A stretch of DNA of 64,000 bases from Flavobacterium sp. (GCF_027490375.1 NZ_JAIXYH010000040.1:1-64000); one strand, 5' to 3'. Shown: positions 7,001-16,746, counted from the stretch's first letter. The notes: generated by a model not told the origin, from the sequence alone. Program-made: numbers and translations.

Positions 7001-7981
7001 TTATTCTTCCGTTTCCGGTTCTGCAGCAGGATACGTGGGCGGTTCGTAAGGAGCGTCTACATCCTTAATGCGTTTTCCATCTCTTTTCATAGATTCGCCA
7101 ATCTGATTGCTAGCCGTAAACGAAGCAACCATATTATTCAACATGTCGCTGCCTGCTTGGGGCGAATTAGGTAGCAAAATCAAGTTCGAATTCGTATCTG
7201 CACCGATCGATTGTAAGGTGTCGTAATGTTGGGTGACCACAATCAATGCCGATGCTTCCTGGCTGTTAATTCCTACTTTATTCAAAACATCGACGCTCTC
7301 TACCAAACCACGAGCAATTTCTCTGCGCTGATCGGCAATACCCTGTCCTTGTAAACGCTTGCTTTCCGCTTCGGCCTTGGCCTTAGCAACGATGCGAATC
7401 CGGGAAGCTTCGGCTTCAAATTCAGCTGCCGTTTTCTCACGATCGGCGGCATTAATACGATTCATAGCGTTTTTCACTTGAATATCCGGATCAATATCGG
7501 TTACCAACGTATTGATGATATCGTAACCGTATGTGGCCATCGCTTCGTTTAATTCGCGTTTTACGGCAATTGCAATGTCGTCTTTACGCTCAAAAACGTC
7601 GTCTAGAATCAATTTAGGAACTTCTGCGCGCACAACGTCGAATACGTAGGCTGTTATCTGGTCGTGCGGGTATTCGAGCTTGTAAAACGCATCGTAAACG
7701 CGATCTTGAATGACTTTGAATTGCACCGAAACTTTCATCTTAACAAAAACATTGTCTTTGGTTTTTGTTTCAATGATGACGTCCAGCTGTTGAATACGCA
7801 AATTCACGCGTCCGGCAATTCGATCAATTAACGGAATTTTCAGCTGCAAACCCGAGTTGCGTACGCTTAAAAACTTTCCGAAACGCTCGATTACCACCGC
7901 AGTTTGCTGCTTTACGGTGAAGAAAGCCGATAGAAAAATGAAGAATCCTAAAACAAGGATTACAATGAGAGTGATAGACAT
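7001..7981 (-). CDS. SPFH (stomatin/band 7) membrane protein
   Basis: 326 residues. One N-terminal membrane segment (MSITLIVILVLGFFIFLSAFF) is followed by a band 7 domain (QQTAVVIERFGKF to about residue 190), then an alanine/glutamate-rich coiled coil (RIRVVAKAKAEAESKRLQGQG). This is the paraslipin/QmcA-type arrangement of proteins that oligomerise at the membrane and often work with membrane proteases. It lies 48 bases downstream of gltX on the same strand, with no terminator seen between, so cotranscription is likely. The C-terminal 50 residues are low-complexity and proline/glutamate-rich. Confidence 0.88.
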   Translation of the reverse strand: MSITLIVILVLGFFIFLSAFFTVKQQTAVVIERFGKFLSVRNSGLQLKIPLIDRIAGRVNLRIQQLDVIIETKTKDNVFVKMKVSVQFKVIQDRVYDAFYKLEYPHDQITAYVFDVVRAEVPKLILDDVFERKDDIAIAVKRELNEAMATYGYDIINTLVTDIDPDIQVKNAMNRINAADREKTAAEFEAEASRIRIVAKAKAEAESKRLQGQGIADQRREIARGLVESVDVLNKVGINSQEASALIVVTQHYDTLQSIGADTNSNLILLPNSPQAGSDMLNNMVASFTASNQIGESMKRDGKRIKDVDAPYEPPTYPAAEPETEE

Positions 7982-8029
7982 GATACTGCTTTTCGTAATG
8001 ATACGCAGTAGCTGTCATTTAGTTACAGC

Positions 8030-9538
8030 TTACAGCGGTATTTTTTGTAAACCCGTTTGCAAACGTTTAACGGTTTCGGTTCTTCCAATCACTTCAATGA
8101 TGTCGAACACGTGCGGTCCTTTCATCTCCCCGACCAATGCCAATCGAATTCCAGGTAAGATACGTCCCATATTTGCATTCGATTTGGCGAAATGTGCACG
8201 AACCTCTTCTTCAATTGCATAACTATCGTCGTTGGTCGATTGCTGTAGAACTTCCACCAATTCTTCGATGTAATCGGTAGTTTCTACCGTCCATTTCAAA
8301 CGCATTTTTTCGTCGTAGGTTGTTGGCGCTTCGTATAGGTACGAGGTTAGTGTGTAAAAATCTTTTACCGTGTTTGCGCGATTTTTTATCAGTGTGAATG
8401 CACGAACAGCGCTGTTCATCGGAATTTCATAGCCGTGTAAAGCCAATTCTTTTTGGTATAATTCACCGCCTTTTTCGTCCGTAATTTTTTGTAAGTACTG
8501 GTGATTAAACCACAAGTTCTTCTCCGGATCAAATTTTGCCCCAGCTTTGTGAACGCGTTCTAAATCGAACAATTCACTTAGCTCTTCCAAAGAAAAAATC
8601 TCCTGATCGGTTCCATTGTTCCAACCCAAAAGTGCAAGGAAGTTAACAACAGCTTCCGGGAAAAATCCGTCTTCGCGATACCCCGCCGATTTTGTTCCGT
8701 CCTCTCCAACCCAATCTAACGGAAATACCGGAAATCCAAATTTATCACCGTCTCGTTTAGATAATTTTCCGTTTCCTTGTGGTTTAAGTAAGAGCGGTAA
8801 ATGTGCAAATTCCGGACGTTGCCAACCAAATGCTTCATACAAGCTAAAATGCAAGGGTAGGGAAGGCAACCATTCTTCGCCACGAATCACGTGTGTGGTT
8901 TCCATTAAATGATCGTCTACAATATTTGCAAGGTGATATGTGGGCATACCATCGCTTTTAAACAAAACTTTATCGTCCAGTAAATTGGTTTCAAAACGCA
9001 TGCGTCCGCGGATGATGTCTTGGGTATAAATTTCCGTATCGGCAGCAGTTTTGAAACGAATAACGTAAGCATCGCCACGTTGTAAACGCTCGTTAACTGC
9101 TTCTGCCGAAAGGCTTAAACTATTTTCTAAGCCGTTGCGACTGGTAGGTCCGTAGATGAAAGTTTTTCCTTCTTTTTCTGCATTTTTTCGCAGCGCGTCT
9201 AAACTTTCTGCGGTGTCGAAGGCATAATAGGCAAAGCCTTTAGCAACCAATTCGTCGGCGTATTGCTTGTACAAATGTTTGCGCTCGCTCTGGCGATACG
9301 GTCCAAATTTTTCATTTTTCCCAACTGTTTCATCCGGTGAAATCCCCAACCATTCTAGAGCTTCAAAAATGTATTCTTCTGCTCCGGGAACAAATCGAGT
9401 TTGATCGGTATCTTCAATACGCAGGTAAAAAGTTCCTTTATTTTTCTTAGCGAAAAGATAGTTAAACAAAGCAGTTCTTACACCACCAATGTGTAATGGC
9501 CCAGTCGGACTAGGAGCAAAACGAACGCGAACAGACAT
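8030..9538 (-). CDS. gltX: Glutamate-tRNA ligase
   Basis: Class I GluRS, 502 residues from MSVRVRFAPSPTGPLHIGG. The HIGH motif is HIGG; the KMSKS motif is KLSKRDG around residue 245. The GEEWLPSLPLHF and FAHLPLLL stretches are typical of GltX. The ATG at 9538 is chosen because an upstream in-frame TTG lies inside the -7 promoter box. With GlnRS also encoded in the window, both tRNA-Glu and tRNA-Gln can be charged directly. Confidence 0.96.
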   Translation of the reverse strand: MSVRVRFAPSPTGPLHIGGVRTALFNYLFAKKNKGTFYLRIEDTDQTRFVPGAEEYIFEALEWLGISPDETVGKNEKFGPYRQSERKHLYKQYADELVAKGFAYYAFDTAESLDALRKNAEKEGKTFIYGPTSRNGLENSLSLSAEAVNERLQRGDAYVIRFKTAADTEIYTQDIIRGRMRFETNLLDDKVLFKSDGMPTYHLANIVDDHLMETTHVIRGEEWLPSLPLHFSLYEAFGWQRPEFAHLPLLLKPQGNGKLSKRDGDKFGFPVFPLDWVGEDGTKSAGYREDGFFPEAVVNFLALLGWNNGTDQEIFSLEELSELFDLERVHKAGAKFDPEKNLWFNHQYLQKITDEKGGELYQKELALHGYEIPMNSAVRAFTLIKNRANTVKDFYTLTSYLYEAPTTYDEKMRLKWTVETTDYIEELVEVLQQSTNDDSYAIEEEVRAHFAKSNANMGRILPGIRLALVGEMKGPHVFDIIEVIGRTETVKRLQTGLQKIPL

Positions 9539-9556
9539 AGCGATTTTTTTAGGATG

Positions 9557-9564
9557 CAAAGATA
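9557..9564 (-). promoter_or_regulatory. -7 promoter box for gltX
   Basis: TATCTTTG on the minus strand, an exact TAnnTTTG match, 18 bases upstream of the gltX ATG. No clear -33 TTG is seen at the usual distance. Confidence 0.6.
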
Positions 9565-9767
9565 ATCAACCCATTTTTATGGTGCTTGCTTCTGCGAAAT
9601 TATAAAGCAGGAAACGATTTGAAATACTGATTTTACTTCCCAACCGCGATTTCGATTTGCTAATCAATTATTTTTCAGCATTTTATTGTTGCAAGAAGCT
9701 TAGCAAGGAATTAACAATACAGAATCAGCGAAAATGCTACTTTTATCGGTTAAAAAGTACGTAATCG

Positions 9768-12700
9768 ATGCAGCAGAAAATCATCTTTGATAAATTAGAG
9801 GATTTTATCCGAAAGTATTACTTCAACGAGGTATTACGTGGAGCCATTTTCTTTGTGGGCTTGGGCTTGTTGTATTTACTATTTACCTCTTTAATCGAGT
9901 ATTTTCTTTGGCTGGATTCAGCCTCTAGAACCGTAATTTTTTGGTTGTTTGTTGGAGTAGAAGTTTTTCTTTTTGGAAGATACTTAGCCTGGCCCTTAGC
10001 AAAGTTGTTTAAAATCCGAAAGGGAATTAACTACAAGCAAGCATCCGCGATTATTGGAAAACACTTTTCAAATGTCGACGACCGTCTGCTGAATTTCCTT
10101 CAATTAACAGCCGAGCCACAGAAGTCGGAATTACTTTTGGCATCGATCGATCAAAAAGCAGCTTCTTTGGCGCCGGTTCCGTTCACCAATGCCATCGATT
10201 TTTCGAAAACAAAAAGATATTTACCGCTTGCTATACTGCCGATTCTTATTGTTGCTTATTTTTTCATTTCTGGTAATTCATCTGTGCTTTCCGGAAGTTT
10301 AAATCGTGTGGTTCGCTATTCGGAGTATTTTGCTAAGCCAGCTCCTTTTAAGTTCGTCATAACAAGTGCACTTTCGGGAGTAGAAGGTCAGAGTTTTACG
10401 CTGCGTGCAGAAACAGTAGGTAAGGTAGTTCCGGAACAAGTTTCGGTTTTGATTGGCGAACGCACTTTTTTAATGGATAGTGAAGAGCCAGGTGTTTTTA
10501 CGTATGAATTCACTTCCCTACAAGAAGCAGTTACGTTTGTTTTGGAAGCAAACGGTTTTCAATCGAAAGAGTATACATTACAAGTTGCGCAAGTGCCAAG
10601 TATAGTCGATTTCAAAATGCGTTTGCAGTATCCTGGCTATTTGCAAAAGCGTGCCGAATTAGTTTCGGGGACTGGCAATGCCGTGGTTCCAGAAGGAACT
10701 TTGGTTTCGTGGATTTTAAATACAAAAGCGACAACGGCAGTTTATTTCAACGTTCCAGATGGAAAGCAAGCTTTTTCCAATAATGAACAAACGTTTAGTT
10801 ACAGCCGTAAGCTGCGCGATGCTTTATCTTACGAGATTACTACAGCCAATCAGCGAGTTTCTAATTACGAGCGTTTGAAATATCAGATCTCGGTGGTTAA
10901 AGATCAATATCCTACAATCAATGCCAAGCATGCGCCCGATTCGTTAGGTGTTGCGAAAGAAGTTGTGGTGGGAGAACTTGCGGATGATCACGGTTTAGGA
11001 AAGTTTCAGATCGTTTATTATCCAACGGGAAAGCCTCAAGAGGAACGTCGTTTTAACTTTAGTACTAAGTCTGGATTATACGATCGTTTTGTGTTTACAT
11101 TTCCATCTACTTTACCCGTTGTAGAAGGCGTTAGCTATGAATATTATTTTGAGATTTTTGATAACGACGGTGTAAACGGTGCAAAGTCGGCGAGATCTGA
11201 AGTTTTTTCGCAGCGAATTCTTACCACTGATGAACGAAATGATCAGTTTTTGCAAGATCAGAAGTCGGCAATTAGTAATTTAGAGAAGAGCACTAACCAG
11301 CAAAATAAGCAATTGAGCGAGCTGGATAAACTTCAAAAATTATCTCGAGAAAAGGACAATTTGTCGTTCAAAGACAAACAAAAGTTAGAAGACTTTATCG
11401 AGAAGCAACAGCAAACGGAAGAGAAGATGCAGAAGTTTGCCGAGAAGTTAAAGGAGAATTTACAGAAGTCGGAATTAGGTAAGAACGACGAAGAGAAAAA
11501 GGATCTCGAAAGGCGTCTGGAGAAAAGTGAAAAGGTATCTGAAGAAACCCAGAAACTTCTTGATGAGTTGAAGGAGTTAGGCGATAAGTTGAAGCAAGAA
11601 GATTTGTTGGAGAAGATGGATAAGTTGGAAAAGATGACGAAATCTCAAACCAGAAATCTGAAGCAACTTGTTGAAATGACTAAGCGTTTTTATGTTAAGA
11701 AAAAAGCGGAACAACTCGCTAAGAAGCTCGAGGAATTAGCTCAAAAGCAGGAGCAGCTCGCCGAGGAGCAAGTTCCGAACGAAGACAAGAAACAAGAAGA
11801 TTTAAAGAAAGAATTTGAAGATGTAGAAAAGCAGTTGGAGCAATTGAAGAAAGATAATGAAGAATTAAAAGCTCCGTTGGAAATTCCAAGCGATCAGAAG
11901 AAAGAGGAGTCGGTTAAAGAAGATATGAATAAAGCGGGGGAGTCGCTTAAACAAGATAATCAATCGGGAGCAAAGCCTAAGCAAAAAGCTGCGGCTAAAA
12001 AGATGAAAGAAATGTCGCAAATGATGGCGGAGTCGATGATGTCTGGCGAGTCTGAATCTAACGAGGAAGATGCAAAAACGCTGCGTCAGATTTTAGACAA
12101 TCTGTTGTCTTTTTCGTTTTCTGAGGAATCCCTCATGAAGAAGTTTCAAAGCTTGCAGCGTTCTTCGCCCTCATACAATACACAACTTAAGAAGCAGCAA
12201 GATTTAAAACAGCAGTTTCAGCACGTAGACGATAGTTTGTTTGCACTGAGTTTACGCAATCCGAAAATTGCGGAGGAGGTCAATAAAGAAATTGGTGAAA
12301 TTACGTACAATATTGAAAAGTCGTTGGAACAATTGGTGGAAGGTAATGTAAGCCGCGGAACGTTTCATCAGCAGTATACAGTTTCTGGTAGCAATAAGTT
12401 GGCCGATATGTTGTCTGAAACTTTGAATAGCATGCAAATGAGTATGAGTGGTTCGGGTAGTGGTGGCAAAGGAACGCCTAGTCCGGGACAAGGTTCGGGC
12501 AAAGGTGGTCAGTTGCCCGACATCATTCAGAAGCAGCAAGGTTTGGGTGAGAAGATGGGTCAACAACAAGGAAATAAAAATCAAGGAAACCAACCGAATG
12601 GGCAGCAGCAAGGCGGAAGTCAGCCGAACGGCAAGGAGGGTGGTAAGTCGGGTTCTGGCAAAGGAGAAGGTGAATCGGGAGAAGACGGAGAAGGAGATGC

Positions 12701-13100
12701 GAAAGCTATCATGGAGATTTACAAACAGCAGCAGCAATTGCGGGAAGCTTTATCGAAAGAGTTGGAGCGAAAAGGCATGACAGGTGCTGGACAAAACGCC
12801 TTGAACCAAATGAAGGAATTGGAAAAGCAATTATTGAATCAAGGTTTCAAGAATAATTTGCAACAGCGTGTCCAAGCGATTAAACAAGAATTATTGAAGC
12901 TAGAGAAAGCAATTCGCGAACAAGGCGAAGACAATAAACGACAGTCGCAAACCAATCAGAAGTCGTTTTCAAATAACGCGCCTGAGATAAGTCCAGCCTT
13001 ACGCGACTATTTAAACAGCATTGAAATATTAAACAGACAAGCCTTACCTTTGCGCGCCATTTACGGAAAGAAGGTTCAAAACTATTTTAGCAATGATTGA
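9768..13100 (+). CDS. DUF4175-like large membrane protein with coiled coils
   Basis: 1110 residues. Two membrane segments lie near the N-terminus (about residues 23-48 and 55-80), a third at about 150-168, then a beta-rich periplasmic region to about residue 490. From about 495 to 860 it is a highly charged coiled coil rich in K, E and Q. A glycine/serine/glutamine low-complexity linker covers about 890-980, followed by a final helical tail. This layout matches the Bacteroidota DUF4175 family; function unknown, probably a cell-envelope scaffold. It overlaps ybeY by 8 bases, and the DUF4175-ybeY-mnmG order fits a conserved operon. Confidence 0.8.
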   Translation: MQQKIIFDKLEDFIRKYYFNEVLRGAIFFVGLGLLYLLFTSLIEYFLWLDSASRTVIFWLFVGVEVFLFGRYLAWPLAKLFKIRKGINYKQASAIIGKHFSNVDDRLLNFLQLTAEPQKSELLLASIDQKAASLAPVPFTNAIDFSKTKRYLPLAILPILIVAYFFISGNSSVLSGSLNRVVRYSEYFAKPAPFKFVITSALSGVEGQSFTLRAETVGKVVPEQVSVLIGERTFLMDSEEPGVFTYEFTSLQEAVTFVLEANGFQSKEYTLQVAQVPSIVDFKMRLQYPGYLQKRAELVSGTGNAVVPEGTLVSWILNTKATTAVYFNVPDGKQAFSNNEQTFSYSRKLRDALSYEITTANQRVSNYERLKYQISVVKDQYPTINAKHAPDSLGVAKEVVVGELADDHGLGKFQIVYYPTGKPQEERRFNFSTKSGLYDRFVFTFPSTLPVVEGVSYEYYFEIFDNDGVNGAKSARSEVFSQRILTTDERNDQFLQDQKSAISNLEKSTNQQNKQLSELDKLQKLSREKDNLSFKDKQKLEDFIEKQQQTEEKMQKFAEKLKENLQKSELGKNDEEKKDLERRLEKSEKVSEETQKLLDELKELGDKLKQEDLLEKMDKLEKMTKSQTRNLKQLVEMTKRFYVKKKAEQLAKKLEELAQKQEQLAEEQVPNEDKKQEDLKKEFEDVEKQLEQLKKDNEELKAPLEIPSDQKKEESVKEDMNKAGESLKQDNQSGAKPKQKAAAKKMKEMSQMMAESMMSGESESNEEDAKTLRQILDNLLSFSFSEESLMKKFQSLQRSSPSYNTQLKKQQDLKQQFQHVDDSLFALSLRNPKIAEEVNKEIGEITYNIEKSLEQLVEGNVSRGTFHQQYTVSGSNKLADMLSETLNSMQMSMSGSGSGGKGTPSPGQGSGKGGQLPDIIQKQQGLGEKMGQQQGNKNQGNQPNGQQQGGSQPNGKEGGKSGSGKGEGESGEDGEGDAKAIMEIYKQQQQLREALSKELERKGMTGAGQNALNQMKELEKQLLNQGFKNNLQQRVQAIKQELLKLEKAIREQGEDNKRQSQTNQKSFSNNAPEISPALRDYLNSIEILNRQALPLRAIYGKKVQNYFSND

Positions 13101-13512
13101 GTTTCACAGTGAAACAGACTTTGAGTTAACAGACGAGAAATTAGTTACTGATTGGATTCTACGTGTAGCACACAAGCACGGGAAGGCGATTAGTGAAATC
13201 AGTTATGTGTTTTGCACCGACGAGTATTTGTTAGACATGAATCAGCGTTTTTTGAACCACGATACGCTAACAGATATTATCACTTTCGACTATACGGTAG
13301 GCAATGAAATCGGCGGAGATGTGTTTATTTCGACCGAGCGCGTGGCCGAGAATGCCGTTGACTTCGGAGTAGAGTTTATCGAAGAACTACGGCGAGTAAT
13401 TATTCATGGCGTATTGCACTTATGCGGCTTCAAAGACAAGTCAGAAGACGATGAAGTGCAGATGCGTAAATTGGAAGACGAAGCATTAGAAATGTTCCAC
13501 GTGGAACACTAA
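13093..13512 (+). CDS. ybeY: Endoribonuclease YbeY
   Basis: 139 residues. YbeY is a zinc-dependent endoribonuclease that acts in 16S rRNA 3'-end maturation and ribosome quality control. The motif is HGVLHLCGFKD, with H105 and H109 as two metal ligands. The third position, usually histidine (H-x3-H-x5-H), is D115 here. LTDIITFDY and GDVFIS are the other family blocks. It starts inside the DUF4175 gene (8-base overlap). The last residues (MFHVEH) are encoded by the first parS-like site, so the C-terminus is shaped by that site. Confidence 0.93.
   Translation: MIEFHSETDFELTDEKLVTDWILRVAHKHGKAISEISYVFCTDEYLLDMNQRFLNHDTLTDIITFDYTVGNEIGGDVFISTERVAENAVDFGVEFIEELRRVIIHGVLHLCGFKDKSEDDEVQMRKLEDEALEMFHVEH
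13493..13508. promoter_or_regulatory. parS: parS-like site 1
   Basis: TGTTCCACGTGGAACA, a perfect 16-bp palindrome one position (two by symmetry) from the classic ParB site TGTTNCACGTGAAACA. It lies in the last codons of ybeY. Two further sites are at 13519 and 15412. Confidence 0.85.
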
Positions 13513-13518
13513 CTTAAT

Positions 13519-13534
13519 TGTTCCACGTGGAACA
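13519..13534. promoter_or_regulatory. parS: parS-like site 2
   Basis: An identical TGTTCCACGTGGAACA 26 bases after site 1, between the ybeY stop and the mnmG ATG. It translates as FHVEH if an upstream TTG is used, which argues that the annotated start of mnmG should be the ATG at 13542. Confidence 0.87.
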
Positions 13535-13541
13535 CCGAATT

Positions 13542-15413
13542 ATGTTTAAAGATATATACGATGTGATTGTGGTTGGCGCTGGACATGCAGGTTGTGAGGC
13601 CGCAGCTGCCGCCGCAAATATGGGAGCAAAAACCTTGCTGGTAACAATGAATCTGCAAACAATTGCGCAGATGTCTTGTAATCCAGCTATGGGTGGTATT
13701 GCGAAAGGACAAATTGTTCGCGAGATCGATGCGATGGGTGGATATTCGGGAATCGTTTCAGATCGAACGGCTATTCAATTTAAGATGCTCAATAAGTCGA
13801 AAGGACCAGCAATGTGGTCGCCGAGAGTTCAGAGCGATCGGATGCGTTTCGCGGAAGAATGGCGCGACATGCTGGAAAACACGCCCAATCTTGATTTCTA
13901 TCAAGAAATGATTTCAGGTTTGTTGTTTGATGGCAACGCTATTGCTGGTGTGAAAACAAGCTTAGGAATCGAAATCAAAGGCCGTGCTGTGGTGCTAACC
14001 AATGGGACGTTTTTAAACGGATTGATTCACATTGGCGAGAAACAATTTGGTGGAGGTAGAGCGGGTGAGTCGGCTGCTTTTGGAATCACTGAGATTTTAA
14101 AAGATCACGGATTTGAAAGCGGACGTATGAAAACAGGCACGCCGCCGCGAGTAGATGCCCGTTCAATCGACTTTAGTAAGCTGCAAGAAGAACCGGGCGA
14201 CGTGCACCCGCAGAAATTTAGTTACAGCAATTTGTCGCAGCCCTTACAAGAACAAAAGAGTTGCTATATGGCATATACGTCTCCGTTGGTTCACGATTTG
14301 TTGCGGAGCGGGTTTGATCGTTCGCCAATGTTTAACGGACGTATAAAAAGTATCGGCCCGCGTTATTGCCCATCGATCGAAGATAAAATAAATCGGTTTG
14401 CAGATAAAGAGCGTCATCAATTGTTTATCGAGCCTGAAGGCTGGAAAACACGCGAAATGTATGTGAATGGATTTTCTACTTCTTTGCCTGAAGACGTTCA
14501 ATTCAAAGCGTTAAGTTCGGTTGTTGGTTTCGAGAATGTGAAGTTTCTCCGACCAGGTTATGCCATAGAGTACGATTATTTTCCGCCAACCCAACTCAAA
14601 CATACGCTCGAGACAAAGCTTATCGATCATCTGTATTTCGCAGGACAAATCAACGGAACGACGGGATACGAAGAGGCGGCGGCACAAGGACTCATAGCTG
14701 GAATTAATGCCGTTTTAAAGTTTCGCGAGCAAGAACCGTTGATTTTAAAACGCGATGAAGCCTATATCGGTGTACTCATCGACGATTTGATTACCAAAGG
14801 AACCGAAGAACCATACCGCATGTTTACGTCGCGTGCTGAATACCGAACGCTGCTTCGTCAGGATAATGCCGACGAACGCTTGACACGAAAAGCATTTGAT
14901 ATCGGTTTAGCAAGCGAATCGCGCTTACGCAGAATGGAAGAGAAGTATGCGAAAGCCCAAGACGTTGTAACATTTTTCAAAGAAACGAGCGTAACACCGT
15001 CGGAAGTGAATCCGGTATTGACTGCACGCGAATCGGCAGAGATTGTTCAAAGCGATAAAATGTTTAAAGTTTTTTCTCGTCCACAAATAGATTTAGCTGC
15101 GATGCGAGAACTTGAGAAAGTACAGGCGTTTTTAGCAGACAAAGATTTTGATGATGAGATATTAGAACAAGCCGAAATTATCGTGAAGTATTCGGGCTAT
15201 ATAGAGAAGGAGCGCAACCAAGCCGACAAGCTTCAGCGTCTGGAAGATATTAAGATCCCCGAAAGCTTTGATTATATGCAACTGAAATCTATGTCGATTG
15301 AAGCACGGCAGAAATTAACGGCTATCAAACCAATCACTTTAAGCCAAGCATCGAGAATTAGCGGCGTATCGCCAAGCGATATTTCCGTTTTGCTTGTGCA
15401 CATGGGTAGGTAG
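13542..15413 (+). CDS. mnmG: tRNA uridine-5-carboxymethylaminomethyl modification enzyme MnmG
   Basis: 623 residues from MFKDIYDVIVVGAGHAGCEAA. The N-terminal GAGHAGCEAA is the FAD-binding Rossmann motif; QMSCNPAMGGIAKG, GTFLNGLIHIG and the INGTTGYEEAAAQG block are MnmG/GidA signatures. With MnmE it installs the cmnm5 group on the wobble uridine of several tRNAs. The in-frame TTG upstream is rejected because it lies in parS-like site 2. The gene is bracketed by parS-like sites on both sides, consistent with the frequent placement of gidA near the replication origin. Confidence 0.97.
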   Translation: MFKDIYDVIVVGAGHAGCEAAAAAANMGAKTLLVTMNLQTIAQMSCNPAMGGIAKGQIVREIDAMGGYSGIVSDRTAIQFKMLNKSKGPAMWSPRVQSDRMRFAEEWRDMLENTPNLDFYQEMISGLLFDGNAIAGVKTSLGIEIKGRAVVLTNGTFLNGLIHIGEKQFGGGRAGESAAFGITEILKDHGFESGRMKTGTPPRVDARSIDFSKLQEEPGDVHPQKFSYSNLSQPLQEQKSCYMAYTSPLVHDLLRSGFDRSPMFNGRIKSIGPRYCPSIEDKINRFADKERHQLFIEPEGWKTREMYVNGFSTSLPEDVQFKALSSVVGFENVKFLRPGYAIEYDYFPPTQLKHTLETKLIDHLYFAGQINGTTGYEEAAAQGLIAGINAVLKFREQEPLILKRDEAYIGVLIDDLITKGTEEPYRMFTSRAEYRTLLRQDNADERLTRKAFDIGLASESRLRRMEEKYAKAQDVVTFFKETSVTPSEVNPVLTARESAEIVQSDKMFKVFSRPQIDLAAMRELEKVQAFLADKDFDDEILEQAEIIVKYSGYIEKERNQADKLQRLEDIKIPESFDYMQLKSMSIEARQKLTAIKPITLSQASRISGVSPSDISVLLVHMGR

Positions 15414-15427
15414 TTTCACGTGGAACA
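15412..15427. promoter_or_regulatory. parS: parS-like site 3
   Basis: AGTTTCACGTGGAACA, sharing the CACGTG core and both arms with the two perfect sites but with two asymmetric changes. It starts in the mnmG stop codon and ends 3 bases before the next ATG. Confidence 0.75.
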
Positions 15428-15430
15428 CAA

Positions 15431-15916
15431 ATGAGAAAAGCACTGTTTATAGGCCTTAGCGCAATTTCACTTTTTCTACTCAACAGCTGTGGCGCCGGCA
15501 AATCGACATTAGTAGACGATTATTTCATTGCGGTGGAAGGAAAGATGGTTTCGAACAAAGCGGTAAATGCTTTCATTTTTGAGAACCGAAACAACGAACT
15601 GCATTTCCGAAACTACATGCGCGCTCGCTTTGGCGTTACAGGCGAAGACTTTGATGTAGATGTAAACGTAAATGGCCAACCTATTCGGCTGCTCTTTTAC
15701 AGTAAAAACGATTTTGACCGCTATTTTGAAAAGTATAATTTCAAATACACAGGACTGGTCGACGATATTACAGCTGATCAAATGGCAGCCAACCATTTCG
15801 TAGCCATTAGTGCTGTAGATGCTGCCGGAAATGATGCGCTCGATGAATCGCATATAATTTATCAGGAAATGATTGCTTTCCTAAACGATTTCAAAAAACA
15901 ATACCTCCGATTATGA
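15431..15916 (+). CDS. Putative lipoprotein
   Basis: 161 residues with a lipoprotein signal (ISLFLLNSC). The mature region is mixed alpha/beta with no motif I recognise (VAVEGKMVSNKAVNAFIFENR, IRLLFYSKNDFDRYFEKYNF). It sits between mnmG and a methyltransferase gene that overlaps its stop by 4 bases (ATGA), so it is translated as part of that operon. It probably lies at the periplasmic face of a membrane; role unknown. Confidence 0.65.
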   Translation: MRKALFIGLSAISLFLLNSCGAGKSTLVDDYFIAVEGKMVSNKAVNAFIFENRNNELHFRNYMRARFGVTGEDFDVDVNVNGQPIRLLFYSKNDFDRYFEKYNFKYTGLVDDITADQMAANHFVAISAVDAAGNDALDESHIIYQEMIAFLNDFKKQYLRL

Positions 15917-16746
15917 GCGCTACCGAAAATTTACGCGTTACCGATTTTAGCGTTTCAAAAGAAGTTTTTGAGTTGCGTTTTAACGAATCGCTACAAGCTC
16001 TGGAAACTTTTCCTAAACCTGCCGATATCGACAAATACTACGAATCCGACGATTATATTTCTCACACCGACAGTAATACCGGCTTGGTGAACAAGATTTA
16101 TCAATCGGTGAAACAGTACATGCTATCTAAAAAAGTACGTTTATTGTTTCAGTACAATCGAAATTTAAAAACTGTTTTAGATATTGGTGCAGGTACAGCA
16201 GCATTTGTAAAACTACTGCAAACAGTAAATGTGCAGGCAAAAGGCGTGGAGCCAAGCGAAATTGCACGTAAGCATGCGGCCGACAAAGGTGTAAAGTTGT
16301 TCGAGAAAGTTGAGCAAGTTTCCGGACAGCAATTCGATGCAATTACCATGTGGCATGTACTTGAACACATACCCGATCCAAAAGAACACCTGCGTAGCTG
16401 CTACGAGCTGTTGAATAAAGACGGCTTGCTGGTTATTGCCGTTCCGAATTATAAATCGTTCGACGCAAAGTATTACGGCGCTTTTTGGGCCGCTTACGAT
16501 GTTCCAAGACACCTATGGCATTTTAACCAAAAAGGGATGCAACAAATATTGAGAGAAAGCGGTTTTGAAGTACGCGCGATTAAACCCATGATTTTTGACG
16601 CTTTTTATATTGCACTGCTTTCCGAAAAATATAAAAACGGACGCAGTTCTATCTTTAAAGCATTTTGGATTGGCCTACGCTCAAACTGGAAAGCTTTAGG
16701 CAATAAAGAATACTCGAGCCTCATTTACATCGCTCAAAAATCGTAA
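15913..16746 (+). CDS. Class I SAM-dependent methyltransferase
   Basis: 277 residues. SAM-binding motif I is VLDIGAGTAAFVKLL (about residues 92-106), the motif II/III region is ITMWHVLEHIPDPKEHL, and post-motif is LLVIAVPNYKSFDAKYYG. This is the methyltransferase type 11/23 group, which acts on quinones, sugars or lipids. The DVPRHLWHFNQKG stretch is common in enzymes near polysaccharide or lipid loci. Substrate unknown. It overlaps the upstream lipoprotein gene by 4 bases. Confidence 0.88.
   Translation: MSATENLRVTDFSVSKEVFELRFNESLQALETFPKPADIDKYYESDDYISHTDSNTGLVNKIYQSVKQYMLSKKVRLLFQYNRNLKTVLDIGAGTAAFVKLLQTVNVQAKGVEPSEIARKHAADKGVKLFEKVEQVSGQQFDAITMWHVLEHIPDPKEHLRSCYELLNKDGLLVIAVPNYKSFDAKYYGAFWAAYDVPRHLWHFNQKGMQQILRESGFEVRAIKPMIFDAFYIALLSEKYKNGRSSIFKAFWIGLRSNWKALGNKEYSSLIYIAQKS

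Noticed and set aside
12252-12737. Long minus-strand frame
   Set aside because: Antisense shadow of the repetitive glycine/glutamine-rich part of the DUF4175-like gene.
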